The notes below the pieces were generated by a model that searched no databases, was not told the DNA's origin, and worked only from the letters and a program-made list of their open reading frames with translations. From Clostridiales bacterium (GTDB lineage: Bacteria; Bacillota; Clostridia; Clostridiales; Oxobacteraceae), in assembly GCA_030016385.1 (NCBI GenBank), contig JASEJN010000022.1, positions 1-45,923 on the forward strand: a DNA stretch of 45,923 nucleotides. Direction: 5' to 3'. The translations under genes and the position numbers were made by a program. Below, in pieces: positions 15,852-25,650 of the stretch; position 1 is the first letter of the stretch, and the number at the start of each line of letters is the position of its first letter.

Positions 15852-17441
15852 TCAACCAAGAATCTTCTTTAAATCCTCATCAGGAGTTGAAGTTGGAGAA
15901 ATATTAAAGTTTTTAACAAGATAACCCAGTATGTTTGGAGAAACAAACGCTGGAAGTGTTGGCCCCAGATAAATGTTCTTTATTCCAAGAGACAAAAGTG
16001 TAAGCAAGATGCATACTGCCTTTTGCTCATACCATGAAAGCACCATGGTCAGCGGCAGTTCGTTCACGCTGCAGTTGAATGCTTTTGAAAGCGCCATTGC
16101 TACACGGATCGCACCGTAAGCATCATTGCATTGGCCCATATCCATGATGCGGGGCAGTCCCTCTATTTTGCCAAGATCCAAATCGTTGAAACGGTATTTG
16201 CCGCAGCCAAGCGTAAGGATAATAGTGTCTTTAGGAGCTTTTTTCACGAATTCAGTATAGTAATTTCTACCTATCCTTGCACCATCGCAACCTCCTACAA
16301 GGAAGAAATGACTGATCTTTCCCTTTTTTACGGCATCAACAACTTTGTATGAAACAGAAAGCACCGTCCCATGCCCAAATCCCGTGGTAACTTTTGTACC
16401 TCCATTGATTCCATCCATAACATGATCTTCCTTGTAACCTCCAAGTTCTATTGCCTTTTCGATTACAGGCGTAAAGTCTTTTTCATCACCGATGTGTACA
16501 GTCCCTGGATAAGCTACAGGGCCGGTTGTGAAAATTCGGTCTCTATAGTTCTCTTTTACAGGCATGAGACAATTGGTGGTAAATAATACGGTACCTGGTA
16601 TACTCTGAAATTCTTTTTGCTGATTGTACCAGGCAGTCCCAAAATTTCCTTTAAAATGTTGATAAGCCTTGAATTTTGGATATGCATTAGCAGGAAGCAT
16701 CTCTCCATGAGTATATATATCGATACCTTTTTCTTTGGTTTGCTCGAGGAGAAGATAAAGATCATGCAAATCATGGCCGCTTACTACAATGAACGGGCCT
16801 TTCTGTATGGTAAGGGACACAGTTGTAGGTACAGGTGTGCCATAAGTTTCAGTATTTGCCCTGTCAAGAAGCTCCATACACTTTAAGTTGACTTCCCCTG
16901 TTTCCATCACAATAGGAATAAGTTCGTCAATTTTCAAATCTTCTCCTATAGCACACATACCCTTGTAAAAAAAATTATTGACTTCTTCATCAGTATATCC
17001 AAGCATGAGCGCATGGTAAGCATAGGCTGCCATACCGCGCAAGCCAAATAAAATAAGAGATTTTAAAGAACGAATATCTTCATTACATGTCCAGAGCTTT
17101 TTCATGTCATAATCAATACTACATTTGCAGGTAGGTGAATGGTGCTCATGCTGTGATATCAAAGCATCTTTCTCCCTGTGGACTTTTTCAATTTCTCCTT
17201 TCACTGATTCACCATCGAAATTTACATTGGTAATAGTTTTAAAAAGCCCTTCTATCATAGTGTAACTCGTTGATGATGTAGGTTTGCTTTTATTTGCGCA
17301 TCTTGCAAGAGCGATAAGGGCACCCGTAAGCTCGTCCTGCAAATTTGCAACATATGAAGATTTCCCGCAGACTCCGGCTCTTCCCTTGCATCCTGTACAT
17401 CCGGCGGTTTGCTCGCATTGAAAACAAAACATATCTGACAT
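15852..17441 (-). CDS. hcp: Hybrid-cluster protein / hydroxylamine reductase
   Basis: Hcp carries a [4Fe-4S] cluster and an unusual hybrid Fe-S-O cluster. It reduces hydroxylamine in vitro and is implicated in nitric oxide reduction and nitrosative stress. The start at 17441 gives about 529 aa with the N-terminal cysteine motif CFQCEQTAGCTGCKGRAGVCG (Cys 6, 9, 15, 18, 25). GGAGGTAATATT precedes it. The frame can be extended 69 codons further, but this would run into the regulator gene's control region and has no site. LTLGCGKYRF and MGQCNDAYGA near the C-terminus supply hybrid-cluster ligands. Divergent from a Crp/Fnr regulator, the usual arrangement. Confidence 0.95.
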   Translation of the reverse strand: MSDMFCFQCEQTAGCTGCKGRAGVCGKSSYVANLQDELTGALIALARCANKSKPTSSTSYTMIEGLFKTITNVNFDGESVKGEIEKVHREKDALISQHEHHSPTCKCSIDYDMKKLWTCNEDIRSLKSLILFGLRGMAAYAYHALMLGYTDEEVNNFFYKGMCAIGEDLKIDELIPIVMETGEVNLKCMELLDRANTETYGTPVPTTVSLTIQKGPFIVVSGHDLHDLYLLLEQTKEKGIDIYTHGEMLPANAYPKFKAYQHFKGNFGTAWYNQQKEFQSIPGTVLFTTNCLMPVKENYRDRIFTTGPVAYPGTVHIGDEKDFTPVIEKAIELGGYKEDHVMDGINGGTKVTTGFGHGTVLSVSYKVVDAVKKGKISHFFLVGGCDGARIGRNYYTEFVKKAPKDTIILTLGCGKYRFNDLDLGKIEGLPRIMDMGQCNDAYGAIRVAMALSKAFNCSVNELPLTMVLSWYEQKAVCILLTLLSLGIKNIYLGPTLPAFVSPNILGYLVKNFNISPTSTPDEDLKKILG

Positions 17442-17489
17442 AATATTACCTCCATAATTTTGATAATATTTACTTTGTGACATCATTGT

Positions 17490-17527
17490 ACTATAATCTT
17501 CATATAAAATATGTTGCAGATGCAACA
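17490..17527. promoter_or_regulatory. hcp promoter and Crp/Fnr-type operator
   Basis: TGTTGCA-GA-TGCAACA (17512-17527) is a perfect 7-2-7 palindrome in the 109-bp divergent region. A candidate hcp -10 TATAGT lies at 17490-17495 on the minus strand with no good -35; the palindrome occupies that place, centred roughly 37-41 nt before the predicted start. That position is typical of activators of this family that contact RNA polymerase directly. Confidence 0.65.
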
Positions 17528-17550
17528 AAATAAGAAAGGAGAAAATCTTT

Positions 17551-18225
17551 TTGATCCCTATAATTGGCATATTAAAAAATACTGAATTATTTTTTAATAT
17601 TAACGAGAAAAATATCAAAACTATGCTGAAATGCCTTGGAAACAACAAAAGAAATTATACAAAAGGCGATTTCATTTTCCTTGCAGGAAAATCCGCACCA
17701 TTTTTATGTATTTTGCTCTCAGGTAAGGCACAGGTAATAAAAGAAAACATTCTTGGTGATTCCATGATTATTGAAACTTTGAAAGCAGGTGATCTTTTCG
17801 GAGAAACTTTTGCCTGCATCGGACGAAAAGTAATGCCTGTTTCAGTGACCGCTTTAGAAAAATGTGAAGTTCTTTTGCTCGATGTGAGCAGGATTGTCCA
17901 CACATGCCAAAATGCCTGCCCCTTTCACCAGCAGTTGATTTCAAACCTGCTCAGGATCATTGCAGAAAAGAACGCCCTGCTAAACCGAAAGATGTCTTAT
18001 ATCACTCATAAGACAATACGTAAAAGGCTTGAGGCATATTTTTATGATGTTGCAAAAAGTAGCGGGTCTTACGAATTTACAATCCCATTTAATCAAAGTG
18101 AGCTGTCTGGCTATCTTTGCATAGACCGAAGCGCCATGTGCAGGGAACTTTCGCACATGAAAAAAGATAAGATCCTGGATTATAACGGGAAACATTTTTA
18201 TCTGCTACATCCAGTTGGAATTTAG
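17551..18225 (+). CDS. Crp/Fnr-family transcriptional regulator, probable activator of hcp
   Basis: 224 aa with an N-terminal cyclic-nucleotide-binding-like beta barrel (GDFIFLAGKSAPFLCILLSGKAQV, GDLFGETFACIGR). A long dimerisation helix follows, then a C-terminal winged helix (FNQSELSGYLCIDRSAMCRELSHMKKDKIL). Fnr's N-terminal Fe-S cysteine cluster is absent. Cysteines do occur before the dimer helix (HTCQNACPFHQ) and could take part in sensing. It starts with TTG at 17551 behind AAAGGAG. Divergence from hcp points to an HcpR-like nitrosative-stress regulator; the effector is not evident from sequence. Confidence 0.85.
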   Translation: MIPIIGILKNTELFFNINEKNIKTMLKCLGNNKRNYTKGDFIFLAGKSAPFLCILLSGKAQVIKENILGDSMIIETLKAGDLFGETFACIGRKVMPVSVTALEKCEVLLLDVSRIVHTCQNACPFHQQLISNLLRIIAEKNALLNRKMSYITHKTIRKRLEAYFYDVAKSSGSYEFTIPFNQSELSGYLCIDRSAMCRELSHMKKDKILDYNGKHFYLLHPVGI

Positions 18226-18258
18226 CCTAAAGGGGCAGAGCAAAAGGCAGGTAATGTC

Positions 18259-21200
18259 TCATATGCTGAAAAGTTCCTTTATATCCTCCTCAGTCATCTT
18301 GGAAATAAACTTCTCACCTGATTCTATGACGGAATTTATAAGATGCCTCTTTTTCTGCTGAAGATTCTGTATTTTCTCTTCAATAGTACCCTTTGTAATA
18401 AGTTTCATAACCTGAACGGAATTTTCCTGTCCGATCCTGTAAGCTCTGTCCGTTGCCTGATCTTCTACAGCAGGGTTCCACCACGGATCAAAATGTATGA
18501 CCGTATCGGCGCCGGTTAAGTTGAGCCCCGTGCCTCCCGCTTTTAAAGATATCAAAAATACATCCCTGAATCCCTGATTAAATGCATTCACCATCTTATT
18601 TCTGTCTTCTGCTTTTGTATTCCCGTCAAGGTAAAAATATGAGATGTTTTCATCTTCTATATTCTTTTCTATAAGCTTCAATGCCTGTGTAAACTGTGAA
18701 AATAAAAGCAGCCTGTGTCCTCCTTCTTTAAGTTCATGGATAAGCTCTAAAAGCAGGCACATCTTTCCGCTTCCTCCATTATAATTTTCTATGAAAAGTG
18801 ACGGGTGGCAGCATATCTGCCTCAACCTTGTAAGTCCTGCGAGTATCATTATCTGACTTTTTTCAAAGCCCCTTGTCTGTATCTCCTTTTGAATTTCACC
18901 CTTTATATTCTGAAGGTATGCAAGATATATGATTTTTTGCGCATCTGTAAGCTCGGCTGTAACGACGCTTTCAATCTTGGGGGGTAATTCCTTTAGAACA
19001 TCCCTCTTAAGCCTTCTTAATATAAAAGGTTTTATATGACTGTTGAGATCCGTCAGGGCGTCTTTATTCCCGTTCATAATAGGTCTTTCAAATTTCTCTA
19101 AAAACTTCTTATGAGACAGCAGATATCCGGGCATCAGGAAATCGAATATAGACCAAAGCTCCGTCAGGTTGTTTTCTATGGGCGTACCTGTAAGTGCAAA
19201 GTAACCCTGAGCGTTTATCGCTTTTACGGATTTTGCATTTATTGAATTGGGATTTTTAATATATTGTGCTTCATCTAAAAAACAATATCCGAATCTTATA
19301 TTTTTATAGCTTATTATATCCCTTCTTATAAGCGGATAAGAAGTTATGGCAACATCGGCATCGTTGATACGCCTCATCATATTTTCCCTTTCGGATTTAT
19401 TTCCCGAAATAATAAGCGTTTTAAGAGAAGGCGCAAATTTTTTGATTTCACTTTCCCAGTTATATATGAGGGATGTAGGACATATTACTATCGATGGAAT
19501 CCTGACGCTGTCTTTCACAGAAAGTATAAAAGAGATGGCCTGCAGTGTTTTGCCAAGGCCCATATCATCTGCCAGTATGCCGCCGAGCCTATAAGCCGCC
19601 AGCGTCCTTAACCATTTGAAACCCGTAACCTGATATCCTCTCATTATGGACTTCAAGCTTTCAGGCACATCAAACTCCATATTCTCAGGTTCTTTTATAT
19701 TTGAGACCACTTTGCTGAAAGACTTGCTGCGTTCAATATGGACGCTTCCAAGCTCGTTCAATTTATCATCCATATACATCGCCCTGAAGACGGGAAGGTT
19801 AATAACTTTTTTCTTGAGGCTGTCTTCCTTTATGTTGAGGGATTCTATCATATCGGATACATTGTCAAGCTCCTCGGACTTTAGAGGTATGAATGAGCCA
19901 TCGGGCAGACGATAATATTTCTTTTTCCGCTTCAAGGATGCAAAAATCTGAGGCAGACTATCTTTATCTATCCCATCGATTGAAAAATCAAACTCAAGCA
20001 AATCGGTATCTTCATTAAATCTTATGCTGGTTCTATAAGACGGCGAATTGTATATTTTGATGTTTTTGAATGATTCGGAATAGAATACATCGCAAAGGTT
20101 CTGGAATTTCTGGACGTTTATGCATACAAGCTCATATATCCTGTCGTCGTCATCCATATATAGCCCGTCTTCGCCTTCCTTGAAACCGCAACTCGCTGCC
20201 AAATCCAGTATCTCCTTTTCTTTTTCAGTATCACGGACTATTAAGCTATCCCTGCCCAAAATGCCGCTATTATTCTCTTTTTTATTTTCAAAAGGATCGA
20301 TTTTAATATCCCCGTATATAAAGTCAAACCTTGCAGTAACCTTCTTGTCCTGCTTATCAAGGTACATTTTTGCATTTAGAGGCTGCCGGCATATTTTATT
20401 CTTCATATTATCATCCAATTTTAATTTCCCGACTTTTTCTATATTGGGAAGTATTACGGATGCAAACTTTTCCCCATCTTTTTTGGAGAACTTTATATCT
20501 TTCAAACCGGCCGCACTCACAGCATTAAAAAACGGAGTAAGGCTATCCCTTTGGGATTTTGAGATGTTATATATGATTCCATTTTGAAATATATACCTTC
20601 CGTCAGGCGTAAGAGGGAAAGACCATCCTGCTATATTTATACTCAATATCAAATCGTTCCCTGAATCCTTCAGCATAAATTCTACAGGCAGATCCTTCTT
20701 TTCAATGTGCACATTGCTAAAAACCTTTTGCATTATGGTCACGTTTAACGTCTTATCCCCAATAACTTCAAATAAACGCGCAGTGGTTTCAGGCGTAAGT
20801 ATAATATATTTACCGTTTAATACGCCGTTGTAACTGTAATAGTCCGAATGGTCCATCATTCTTTTTTCCAACTGGTACATTTCTTTAATAAAATTAATTA
20901 GGGGAACATCCTCATCCCTTATCATGATGTTATGTGGATCATAAGTAAAATTTTTGCCAAACTCTATAATTGCGTGGGACTCAACAGATTCTATAAAATT
21001 GCTGATGCCTTTTATAACATAAAGTTTACTCTCACCTATCCTGAAAGATGCCTTCCTTTGCAAACCGTCATCACTCTGGTAATCCTTGCCTATTTCCAGG
21101 TTTACTTCTATATTGGCAGGCCTTCTTAATCTTTTGTTTGCCTTATTCTCAAAAAAATTTATTATATCTCTGGCTGCTTTTTTACTTTTATATTCAGCTT

Positions 21201-21525
21201 CAAAAGAAGATGGTATACTACGTTTTAAATATGATTTACGTTCTTTTAAGTAAAAAAGAGTGGCGATTATATGTTTACAATATCCCGGATACTCGCTGTG
21301 TGCTATGCAATCGCATTTTGCAGATTGTATACTGTCATCATCATAAGAAAATGAAATCTGCACCGAATAATAGTCGGTCCCGCATACAACAGCATGTACA
21401 GTTCTTTTTAACACATCTATATCGACATCTATAACCCTGTCATCCTTATAGTACTGAAGCCCCTTTAGCAATGTTGAGCGAGAGTAACAGCCTTTTTTTA
21501 TCGTATTGTCCGTAATATTAAACAT
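18259..21525 (-). CDS. SNF2-family helicase with SWIM zinc finger
   Basis: A large (about 1088 aa) DNA-dependent ATPase of the bacterial SNF2 type. A SWIM zinc finger CDC-x9-CKH lies near residues 74-88. A long SNF2-associated middle region follows. The helicase core has Walker A ADDMGLGKT (about residue 656), the DEAQ box (about 755), LTGTPIENN, and the second lobe with LLFSQFTQ, SLKAGGTGLNL and DRAYRIGQ. Such proteins probably remodel or translocate on DNA; their cellular role is poorly known. The GTG at 21534 and ATGs at 21531 and 21525 compete; AAAGGTG best fits 21525. No methylase or nuclease partner is adjacent. Confidence 0.92.
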   Translation of the reverse strand: MFNITDNTIKKGCYSRSTLLKGLQYYKDDRVIDVDIDVLKRTVHAVVCGTDYYSVQISFSYDDDSIQSAKCDCIAHSEYPGYCKHIIATLFYLKERKSYLKRSIPSSFEAEYKSKKAARDIINFFENKANKRLRRPANIEVNLEIGKDYQSDDGLQRKASFRIGESKLYVIKGISNFIESVESHAIIEFGKNFTYDPHNIMIRDEDVPLINFIKEMYQLEKRMMDHSDYYSYNGVLNGKYIILTPETTARLFEVIGDKTLNVTIMQKVFSNVHIEKKDLPVEFMLKDSGNDLILSINIAGWSFPLTPDGRYIFQNGIIYNISKSQRDSLTPFFNAVSAAGLKDIKFSKKDGEKFASVILPNIEKVGKLKLDDNMKNKICRQPLNAKMYLDKQDKKVTARFDFIYGDIKIDPFENKKENNSGILGRDSLIVRDTEKEKEILDLAASCGFKEGEDGLYMDDDDRIYELVCINVQKFQNLCDVFYSESFKNIKIYNSPSYRTSIRFNEDTDLLEFDFSIDGIDKDSLPQIFASLKRKKKYYRLPDGSFIPLKSEELDNVSDMIESLNIKEDSLKKKVINLPVFRAMYMDDKLNELGSVHIERSKSFSKVVSNIKEPENMEFDVPESLKSIMRGYQVTGFKWLRTLAAYRLGGILADDMGLGKTLQAISFILSVKDSVRIPSIVICPTSLIYNWESEIKKFAPSLKTLIISGNKSERENMMRRINDADVAITSYPLIRRDIISYKNIRFGYCFLDEAQYIKNPNSINAKSVKAINAQGYFALTGTPIENNLTELWSIFDFLMPGYLLSHKKFLEKFERPIMNGNKDALTDLNSHIKPFILRRLKRDVLKELPPKIESVVTAELTDAQKIIYLAYLQNIKGEIQKEIQTRGFEKSQIMILAGLTRLRQICCHPSLFIENYNGGSGKMCLLLELIHELKEGGHRLLLFSQFTQALKLIEKNIEDENISYFYLDGNTKAEDRNKMVNAFNQGFRDVFLISLKAGGTGLNLTGADTVIHFDPWWNPAVEDQATDRAYRIGQENSVQVMKLITKGTIEEKIQNLQQKKRHLINSVIESGEKFISKMTEEDIKELFSI

Positions 21526-21567
21526 ATACATCACCTTTTGATTGTTTTCGGCTTAAGCATCACCGGG

Positions 21568-21711
21568 TGCATATTTTATATTTGAAGAATATTATTTCGA
21601 TCGCTAAGCTCTAAGTATATAGAGTCTGTAAACTTGTTCAGGGCAGAATCAAAACTTATCTTAGCTCAAACATGATTCTGCTTATCCTGAACATGCGTTA
21701 ACAGACTCTAA
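21568..21711. repeat. Interspersed repeat family 2, copy 1 (full palindromic form)
   Basis: The core 21600-21662 is repeated at 37034-37096 with one mismatch in 63. The left flank 21568-21596 is repeated exactly (29 nt), inverted, at 42714-42742. Arms AGAGTCTGT, TGTTCAGG and GCAGAATCA (21621-21651) pair with TGATTCTGC, CCTGAACA and ACAGACTCT (21673-21709), so the unit can fold as one large hairpin. No gene lies in 21535-21937. Confidence 0.75.
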
Positions 21712-21877
21712 AGACTTTCCGCTAATTGCTCTTTCCATAATATTCTTCAAATAATCTTTATACACCCAGCATCACATAATATTGTTGACAAGAATAAACT
21801 TTTCAAACAAGTTTACCGAATGATATTTTCATTATTTAATCTATTATAACAAAAAAACAATCAATATCCAAATTTAA

Positions 21878-21916
21878 AAATCCTTCGGGTCTTTACCATG
21901 AATGCCCGAAGGGATT
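21878..21916 (-). terminator. Terminator after the AraC sensor gene
   Basis: AAATCCTTCGGG (21878-21889) pairs with CCCGAAGGGATTT (21904-21916) with one bulged G. On the minus strand a T-rich stretch (TTTTTAAATTTGG) follows. It closes the lplB-lplC-binding protein-oxidoreductase-AraC unit. Confidence 0.7.
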
Positions 21917-21937
21917 TGTTTACCTAAATCAATTCAA

Positions 21938-24217
21938 TTATATGATCCTTTTTAAGTTCAGTTTTCTATATTCTCCCGGAGTGATACCTTCTATACTTTT
22001 AAACTTTCTTACAAAGCTTGGGATATCAAAGTAGCCGACATCCTGAACAATATCCTTTATAGGCCTATTAGTAGATACCAACTGACGTTTCACCTCATCT
22101 ATACGCAATTTCTTTATATATTCGGTAAAAGTATTACCTGTTTGTTCTTTAAAAAATCTGCTTAAATATGAGATAGAAAGATTAAAATGACCTGCAATAT
22201 TCTCAAGACTTAATCCATAATTTTTAAAACTATTATTTATATATAATAGAATATTATCGCGAAGAATTATATTCTTACTCTCTCTATTTTCTTCAATATA
22301 ATCACATATACTGCCAATAAGCCCGCTTAACTTGATGTATAGGCTTTCAATAGATTGAAATTCCAAATAATCTTCTATATTTATTGTAAATTTTTCTATC
22401 TTCATTTCTCTCAATGCTTTGACAATAATATTTATAATATCAAAGCAAATAAATTTTAGCATTCGTATTGGCATTTTCTTTTCAATTACACAACTCATTA
22501 TAGTCTTTAACGTATCTATCGCCACTGTTCTGTCACCTTGTTTTATACTCTGTGCAAGCCGTAATTGTTCTTCTGCAGGATACCACTGTAGCTGACAGTT
22601 ATATGCTGAAGCTACAACCTCATCAAAAAAAGAAAAGCTAACAGCCTTATCTACAGTTCTGTACTCCAATGCAGCAGAAGCCTCTATAAAGGATCGATTA
22701 ACACACATAATATCATGGTAAGTTCTTCCGATACCTATAGAAGTTGTTATATTAAAATTTTCTCCTAAAACTAAAATTAAATGCCTTGCTAACAATATAT
22801 GTGCATACCGTGAGCCATTATAATTATCCATATTTAATACAAGAGCTATTGCATTTCCCTGTATTAATTCGATACCATATCCGCTAATATACTGAGATTC
22901 AATATGTGATAGAAACTGTATTATTTTTTCTTTTTCAGAAACTGAAAGTGTTTTATACGGTTTCAGTGATATCAGCATAACAGAAAAATACTGTCCCTTA
23001 AAAATTAACTGAGAACTGCTTAATAAATGAGTTAATTCCTCACTATTTGATATATCTCCCTTTAAAAGTTTCGATAAAAATTGTTGTTTTACCATAGGTC
23101 GTTGTGTGTCCATTTCAGCAATAAGATATTCGTTATGTGAAATAGCATCATCCATGGCATTACGTATAGTATCAAGTTCATTATTCCCGTTAAAGGCTAT
23201 AGTTTTAGACCAGCGTTCCTTTATATACTCAGATAAATTTTTGATAGGACGATAGTTTTTAATTGATAAGGTATATGCAATACCGATTCCCATAATTAAA
23301 CTCAGCAACATAATCTGTAATATTAACATCCTCATATGAACAATACGGACTAAAAATTGAGAAGTAGGCATAACTACTATAAACCGCCATTTGGTAGTTT
23401 CAGATTTTACATTTATAAATGAATACTTTTTCTTATTTAAACTTGCTTCATATATTCCTGTTGCATTATGCTTGTTCATCTGTAAAAATAAATCCTTAGG
23501 TTCTATGGATGTGCCGCTGTTTTTAGAGGCCAGTATATTATTATTTTCATCTACTATATAGACGCTTCCTTGAAAATTACCCAATACATTTGATATCATC
23601 CTATCTATCATAGATTCTCGTATAATAAAAATAACTGTGCCATAAGGATATCCACTTTTAGGTGGTATAGGATATAAATATGTCAAAAGCTTTAAGTTTT
23701 CATTTTTGTTTATATTGACATCTTCTGCAGGGCGTATCGAAGGAAAGCTTATATTATTTATGTCATTTATAAATTGTTGTTTATCCCATGCGTTATATTT
23801 GTATACATATTGTATTAATGTATCCAATGAATTTGACCCTAAAGAAGAATATATAATATTATCTCCACGAAAATACAAAAAAATTTCATCGATAAATGAA
23901 CTATTATCTTTATATTTACTGAGTTCCTCTATCGCTTTTTTTGTATTATAACCTCCGTTTTTTACCATAAAGCTCATCAGATCAGGATCATAAGATATCT
24001 TGGCAGCCATATTTTGCAATTCACACATTCTCATACTGATAAGTGAATTTATCTGTTCAAGTTTATTTATACTTGAAACTTCAACTTCCCTTTTTAAATC
24101 TATAACTGTATTTTTATACATCATAGAACCCATTATAATAAGAGGAATAATAAACATTAATAGATAAGATAGCAGATATTTATATAATATATTTGATTTA
24201 CCGTTATTTATCATCAA
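21938..24217 (-). CDS. Membrane-bound AraC-family regulator with extracellular sensor domain
   Basis: 759 aa. A first membrane helix at residues 10-33 and a second near 290-318 enclose an extracytoplasmic region of about 255 residues, of the Cache-like type. The cytoplasmic part ends in a two-helix AraC/XylS DNA-binding domain (GLSLENIAGHFNLSISYLSRFFKEQ and PIKDIVQDVGYFDIPSFVRKFK, ending GITPGEYRKL). This YesN/YtrI-like architecture is typical next to Lpl-type sugar importers in Paenibacillus and clostridia. It suggests direct sensing of an external ligand and local control of the adjacent transporter. Last gene of its cluster. Confidence 0.9.
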   Translation of the reverse strand: MMINNGKSNILYKYLLSYLLMFIIPLIIMGSMMYKNTVIDLKREVEVSSINKLEQINSLISMRMCELQNMAAKISYDPDLMSFMVKNGGYNTKKAIEELSKYKDNSSFIDEIFLYFRGDNIIYSSLGSNSLDTLIQYVYKYNAWDKQQFINDINNISFPSIRPAEDVNINKNENLKLLTYLYPIPPKSGYPYGTVIFIIRESMIDRMISNVLGNFQGSVYIVDENNNILASKNSGTSIEPKDLFLQMNKHNATGIYEASLNKKKYSFINVKSETTKWRFIVVMPTSQFLVRIVHMRMLILQIMLLSLIMGIGIAYTLSIKNYRPIKNLSEYIKERWSKTIAFNGNNELDTIRNAMDDAISHNEYLIAEMDTQRPMVKQQFLSKLLKGDISNSEELTHLLSSSQLIFKGQYFSVMLISLKPYKTLSVSEKEKIIQFLSHIESQYISGYGIELIQGNAIALVLNMDNYNGSRYAHILLARHLILVLGENFNITTSIGIGRTYHDIMCVNRSFIEASAALEYRTVDKAVSFSFFDEVVASAYNCQLQWYPAEEQLRLAQSIKQGDRTVAIDTLKTIMSCVIEKKMPIRMLKFICFDIINIIVKALREMKIEKFTINIEDYLEFQSIESLYIKLSGLIGSICDYIEENRESKNIILRDNILLYINNSFKNYGLSLENIAGHFNLSISYLSRFFKEQTGNTFTEYIKKLRIDEVKRQLVSTNRPIKDIVQDVGYFDIPSFVRKFKSIEGITPGEYRKLNLKRII

Positions 24218-24257
24218 CTATCACCCCTTAAATAGACTATAAAAAACAAGATCTTAT

Positions 24258-25517
24258 TTAACATCCTCTAACATTTTGCGCCTTCAGAAGATTAATAAGT
24301 TTTGTAGTATTTATATCTCTGACTTTGCAATTGTTTTTAATTGAAAGAGCTGCTGCAGTACCGGCTGCTTGCCCTATTGCTATACAATCACCAGTTACCC
24401 TGTAGGATGCATGAGCCTCAAATGAACCTGAAATACACCTACCTGCTGTCAAAATGCCATCTATTTTTTTAGGGACTAAACATCTGTATGGTATCTGATA
24501 TGGTTTAACTTTTATACAATTCTGACCCGCAGTATCCGGTTCATGTATATCTATACCGGATGTAACTGTGGTGATACCATCATTAAACTGCCTTCCTTCA
24601 ATAACATCCTCTAACGAAAGTTTATATTCTCCAATTATTCTTCTTGTTTCTCTGATTCCAATTTGAGGAGCTGTATATAACAATTTTACATTTCTAAACT
24701 GGGGTATATATTTTCTGAACAATTCTATAGTATCCATCACCTGTTTTCTTCCTTCAATTTCTGCCTCTGTAAGGTCACTGGCATCCAGCCCACTAAGCCC
24801 TCTTATATGAGTAAGCTGCACCACTGCTGCATCCTGTCCTGGAAGTTGTATAATAAAAGGGCGTTGATACTGAATTTTGTAAGGCAATTTATTCTCATCA
24901 ACAGCTCTTCTCATAAGATTATAAACTTGAAATGCATCCGTCTGGTTATATTTAATATTGCCTAATACAAACATAAGTGTCATAGCCTGAGTTTTACCAT
25001 CTGCGTCTCTGCCTATCTTATAATCTGCACCTGCATCTGCTGCAACATCGCCATCTCCTGTGCAATCAATTACAACTTTTGATAGATATGCATATCTTCC
25101 GTTTTTGTTCTCAGTAATGATCCCCTTTACTCTATTTTCATCCATTACAGGCCTTGATATCCATGTATGATACAAAGGCAACACTCTTGCTTCTTTAACC
25201 ATATTATCTAATATGACTTTTATATCATCATAATTGAAACAACTATTTATAAATCCACCGAAGCTTCGCCTTTTTTTTAATTTTATAATAATTTCTTCTA
25301 TTATTCCACCCTTGTTTGCATAATCAAATATGGGATTTATAAGGCCAGCAGTCCACATGCCTCCAAGGAATCCGTATCTTTCAACTAATAATGTTTTTGC
25401 CCCATTTCTGGATGCGGCAATTGCCGCCCCGATACCTGCAGGCCCTCCTCCACATACTATAACATCATATTCACCCTTTATTTCAGTCTTTATGCTTTCA
25501 AAAATATAATTTTTCAT
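24258..25517 (-). CDS. FAD-dependent oxidoreductase (FAD_oxidored family)
   Basis: 419 aa. The N-terminal dinucleotide fold reads YDVIVCGGGPAGIGAAIAASRNGAKTLLVER (residues 17-48). It is followed by GFLGGMWTAGLI, the family's flavin-contact segment. KVVIDCTGDGDVAADAGADYKIG and a C-terminal GRCISGSFEAHASYRVTGDCIAIGQAAGTAAAL complete the FAD site. Members occur beside carbohydrate transporters and glycoside-active enzymes; the substrate is usually unknown, but oxidation of a sugar hydroxyl is plausible. It lies between the binding-protein gene and the AraC sensor. No Fe-S motif. Substrate not predictable from sequence. Confidence 0.85.
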   Translation of the reverse strand: MKNYIFESIKTEIKGEYDVIVCGGGPAGIGAAIAASRNGAKTLLVERYGFLGGMWTAGLINPIFDYANKGGIIEEIIIKLKKRRSFGGFINSCFNYDDIKVILDNMVKEARVLPLYHTWISRPVMDENRVKGIITENKNGRYAYLSKVVIDCTGDGDVAADAGADYKIGRDADGKTQAMTLMFVLGNIKYNQTDAFQVYNLMRRAVDENKLPYKIQYQRPFIIQLPGQDAAVVQLTHIRGLSGLDASDLTEAEIEGRKQVMDTIELFRKYIPQFRNVKLLYTAPQIGIRETRRIIGEYKLSLEDVIEGRQFNDGITTVTSGIDIHEPDTAGQNCIKVKPYQIPYRCLVPKKIDGILTAGRCISGSFEAHASYRVTGDCIAIGQAAGTAAALSIKNNCKVRDINTTKLINLLKAQNVRGC

Positions 25518-25540
25518 TTTATCCTATCCTTTCTCATATT

Positions 25541-25644
25541 TATACATCTTCACAGAGGACACCCTTGCGCTTGGCTAATGGTTGGCAACTGCCAGCCCCC
25601 ATAGCGGACTTTCACCGTCAAGTTACACACCATGCGTGGCGCAC
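25541..25644 (-). mobile_element. Truncated group II intron, 5' end of domain I (group IIC-like)
   Basis: On the minus strand the segment starts GTGCGCC and contains GGTGAAAGTCC and GCGCAAGGGTGTCC, in the order and spacing of the 5' end of bacterial group II introns such as the O. iheyensis group IIC intron. Everything downstream (rest of domain I, reverse transcriptase, domains V-VI) is missing. Its 5' end lies 7 nt past a terminator stem, the preferred landing site of group IIC introns. It is a relic within the binding protein-oxidoreductase intergenic region. The right end (25541) is approximate. Confidence 0.7.
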
Positions 25645-25650
25645 AACCAG

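Noticed and set aside
15852..17648. Longer hcp start at 17648
   Set aside because: The extra 69 residues are not Hcp-like, overlap the divergent regulator gene and lack a ribosome site.
14851..21525. HIRAN protein plus SNF2 helicase considered as a defence island
   Set aside because: No nuclease, methylase, phospholipase D or other defence partner; hcp and its regulator lie between them.
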